6,246 nt of DNA from Candidatus Omnitrophota bacterium (GTDB lineage: Bacteria; Omnitrophota; Gorgyraeia; Gygaellales; Profunditerraquicolaceae). The DNA lies in contig JAQTVG010000065.1 of the NCBI GenBank assembly GCA_028706895.1, forward strand, positions 1 through 6,246. The letters run 5' to 3'. Within the stretch, counting starts at the first letter, position 1. Every line of letters starts with the position of its first letter. The notes under the pieces are model-generated. The model was not told where the DNA came from. It saw only the letters and a program-made list of their open reading frames with translations, and did not search any database. Shown piece by piece: positions 5,730 to 6,246 of this stretch. A program made the position numbers and the translations under genes.

Positions 5730-5966
5730 CTATAATCCTAAGGCTGTTTTTATCCGCTCTCTGTCAAAACCGACTATAATCTCACCGCCTATATCCAAAA
5801 CCGGCACGCCCATCTGTCCGGATTTACGGACCATTTCTTCGCCTGCGGCCTGGTTAGTAGATACATCCATATCTTCAAAAACAATATTGTTCTCTTTTAA
5901 AAACTGCTTGGTCCTGATGCAATAGGGGCAAGTAGGGGTGCTATACACTAATATTTTTTTATCCAT
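5730..5966 (-). CDS. Glutaredoxin-like protein, YruB/NrdH type
   Basis: A 78-residue thioredoxin-fold protein with the redox motif CPYC at C13-C16 inside VYSTPTCPYC, the cis-proline V54-P55 in GQMGVPVLDI, and the closing GFDRERI (66-72). The pattern MVRKSGQMGVPV and the short length match the YruB family of clostridial glutaredoxin-like proteins, which are related to NrdH. It is a small dithiol carrier in the cytoplasm. Such proteins are commonly reduced by a thioredoxin-reductase-like flavoprotein rather than glutathione, and one is encoded two positions downstream (4429-5334). The start is well set: GAGGAG (5973-5978) lies 6 bases before the ATG and the upstream gene ends 16 bases away. Clients could be peroxiredoxin, rubrerythrin-linked or ribonucleotide-reductase proteins; none is proven. 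Confidence 0.92.
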   Translation of the reverse strand: MDKKILVYSTPTCPYCIRTKQFLKENNIVFEDMDVSTNQAAGEEMVRKSGQMGVPVLDIGGEIIVGFDRERIKTALGL

Positions 5967-5972
5967 ATATCT

Positions 5973-5978
5973 CTCCTC
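5973..5978 (-). promoter_or_regulatory. Strong ribosome binding site of the glutaredoxin gene
   Basis: GAGGAG on the minus strand, six bases (AGATAT) before the ATG at 5966. It lies in the 16-base gap behind the ferritin-like gene, which supports co-transcription and confirms the glutaredoxin start. Confidence 0.75.
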
Positions 5979-5982
5979 TTTA

Positions 5983-6246
5983 TCAGGCCAAAAACTCTTT
6001 CTTTAGGTCCGAAAGCTGCCTTAAGTGGCCTTCTTCCTGTATAATCAGCTCATCAATAATCTTAATATCGTAGTCCGGCACCATTTTCTTTATGCCTTCA
6101 TAAAAAATAATAGAATCTTTCTCGAATCCTATACCCATATTCACGGCTTCCTTATCGCTCTTGGCTGTTTTTGCGGCTTGTTCGCCCCTGCCTGCCTTGG
6201 TAAATATGTGCTCTCCTGCCAAAGCATTCATATACGCGAAATATTC
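5983..6246 (-). CDS. Rubrerythrin/ferritin-like diiron protein, C-terminal part (5' end outside window)
   Basis: The frame is open to the right edge and reads EYFAYMNALAGEHIFTK at its start, which looks like the middle of a ferritin-like four-helix domain; the ATG at 6231 is therefore internal and the gene is cut by the window. Of the 87 visible residues, GFEKDSIIFYEG (40-51) and IIQEEGHLRQL (68-77) give the second-half diiron motifs: E42, Y49 and the E71-x-x-H74 pair. The protein ends soon after, with no C-terminal rubredoxin CxxC domain, so it is a short erythrin-like form unless a rubredoxin domain lies N-terminal. Relatives reduce peroxide or handle iron in anaerobes. The glutaredoxin-like gene follows after 16 bases, suggesting a shared redox role. 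The exact subfamily and iron ligands of the first half cannot be seen. Confidence 0.85.
   Translation of the reverse strand, partial: EYFAYMNALAGEHIFTKAGRGEQAAKTAKSDKEAVNMGIGFEKDSIIFYEGIKKMVPDYDIKIIDELIIQEEGHLRQLSDLKKEFLA

Noticed and set aside
5683..5925. Plus-strand 80-codon frame over the palindrome arm and glutaredoxin gene
   Set aside because: Mostly antisense to the glutaredoxin gene, with no ribosome site or family resemblance.
6229..6231. ATG at 6231 as start of the ferritin-like gene
   Set aside because: The frame stays open upstream to the window edge and the upstream residues (EYFAY) fit the ferritin-like fold, so the true start lies outside the window.

Overview
The window is a compact stretch of bacterial chromosome, moderately AT-rich, with every recognisable gene on the minus strand (transcribed from high to low coordinates). 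The gene content points to an anaerobic or strictly oxygen-avoiding bacterium: a DUF39 plus NIL-ferredoxin pair of the anaerobic homocysteine pathway, a YruB-type glutaredoxin, a rubrerythrin-like ferritin-fold protein, and an Rrf2 regulator carrying a probable Fe-S-ligating cysteine cluster. Shine-Dalgarno sequences are clear before several genes. An uncultured anaerobic lineage such as Omnitrophota or a relative would fit, but that is an impression only; no marker gene for taxonomy is present.

In transcription order from the right edge: (1) 6246-5730, a ferritin-like protein cut by the window edge, then a CPYC glutaredoxin 16 bases later; (2) 5729-5335, a 395-base gene-free stretch dominated by a large imperfect palindrome (17-base perfect arms, 5557-5573 and 5691-5707) with smaller palindromes inside, plus a GC-rich 8-bp hairpin at 5387-5409; (3) 5334-3463, a thioredoxin-reductase-like flavoprotein resembling the C-terminal module of AhpF, then a DHH/DHHA1 phosphoesterase of the NrnA type; (4) 3462-3374, a promoter region with a near-consensus sigma-70 promoter overlapped by a 19-base palindrome; (5) 3373-14, five genes: Rrf2 regulator, cysteine synthase, stand-alone Nfu domain, DUF39 homocysteine-biosynthesis protein, and NIL/4Fe-4S ferredoxin.

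The last block reads as one sulfide-assimilation operon. Cysteine synthase fixes sulfide into cysteine; the DUF39/NIL pair is expected to fix sulfur into homocysteine from aspartate semialdehyde; Nfu could furnish the two [4Fe-4S] clusters of the NIL ferredoxin; and the Rrf2 protein, probably an Fe-S or cysteine sensor, is placed to repress its own operon through the palindrome on the promoter. The upstream block reads as a thiol/peroxide defence module: AhpF-like reductase, glutaredoxin-like carrier, and a ferritin-like protein as possible peroxide scavenger.

The most unusual non-coding signals are the large palindrome behind the glutaredoxin gene, the Rrf2 operator candidate, and a 27-base-period tandem repeat with nested inverted repeats between cysK and nfu. 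No CRISPR array, tRNA, rRNA or transposase is visible.
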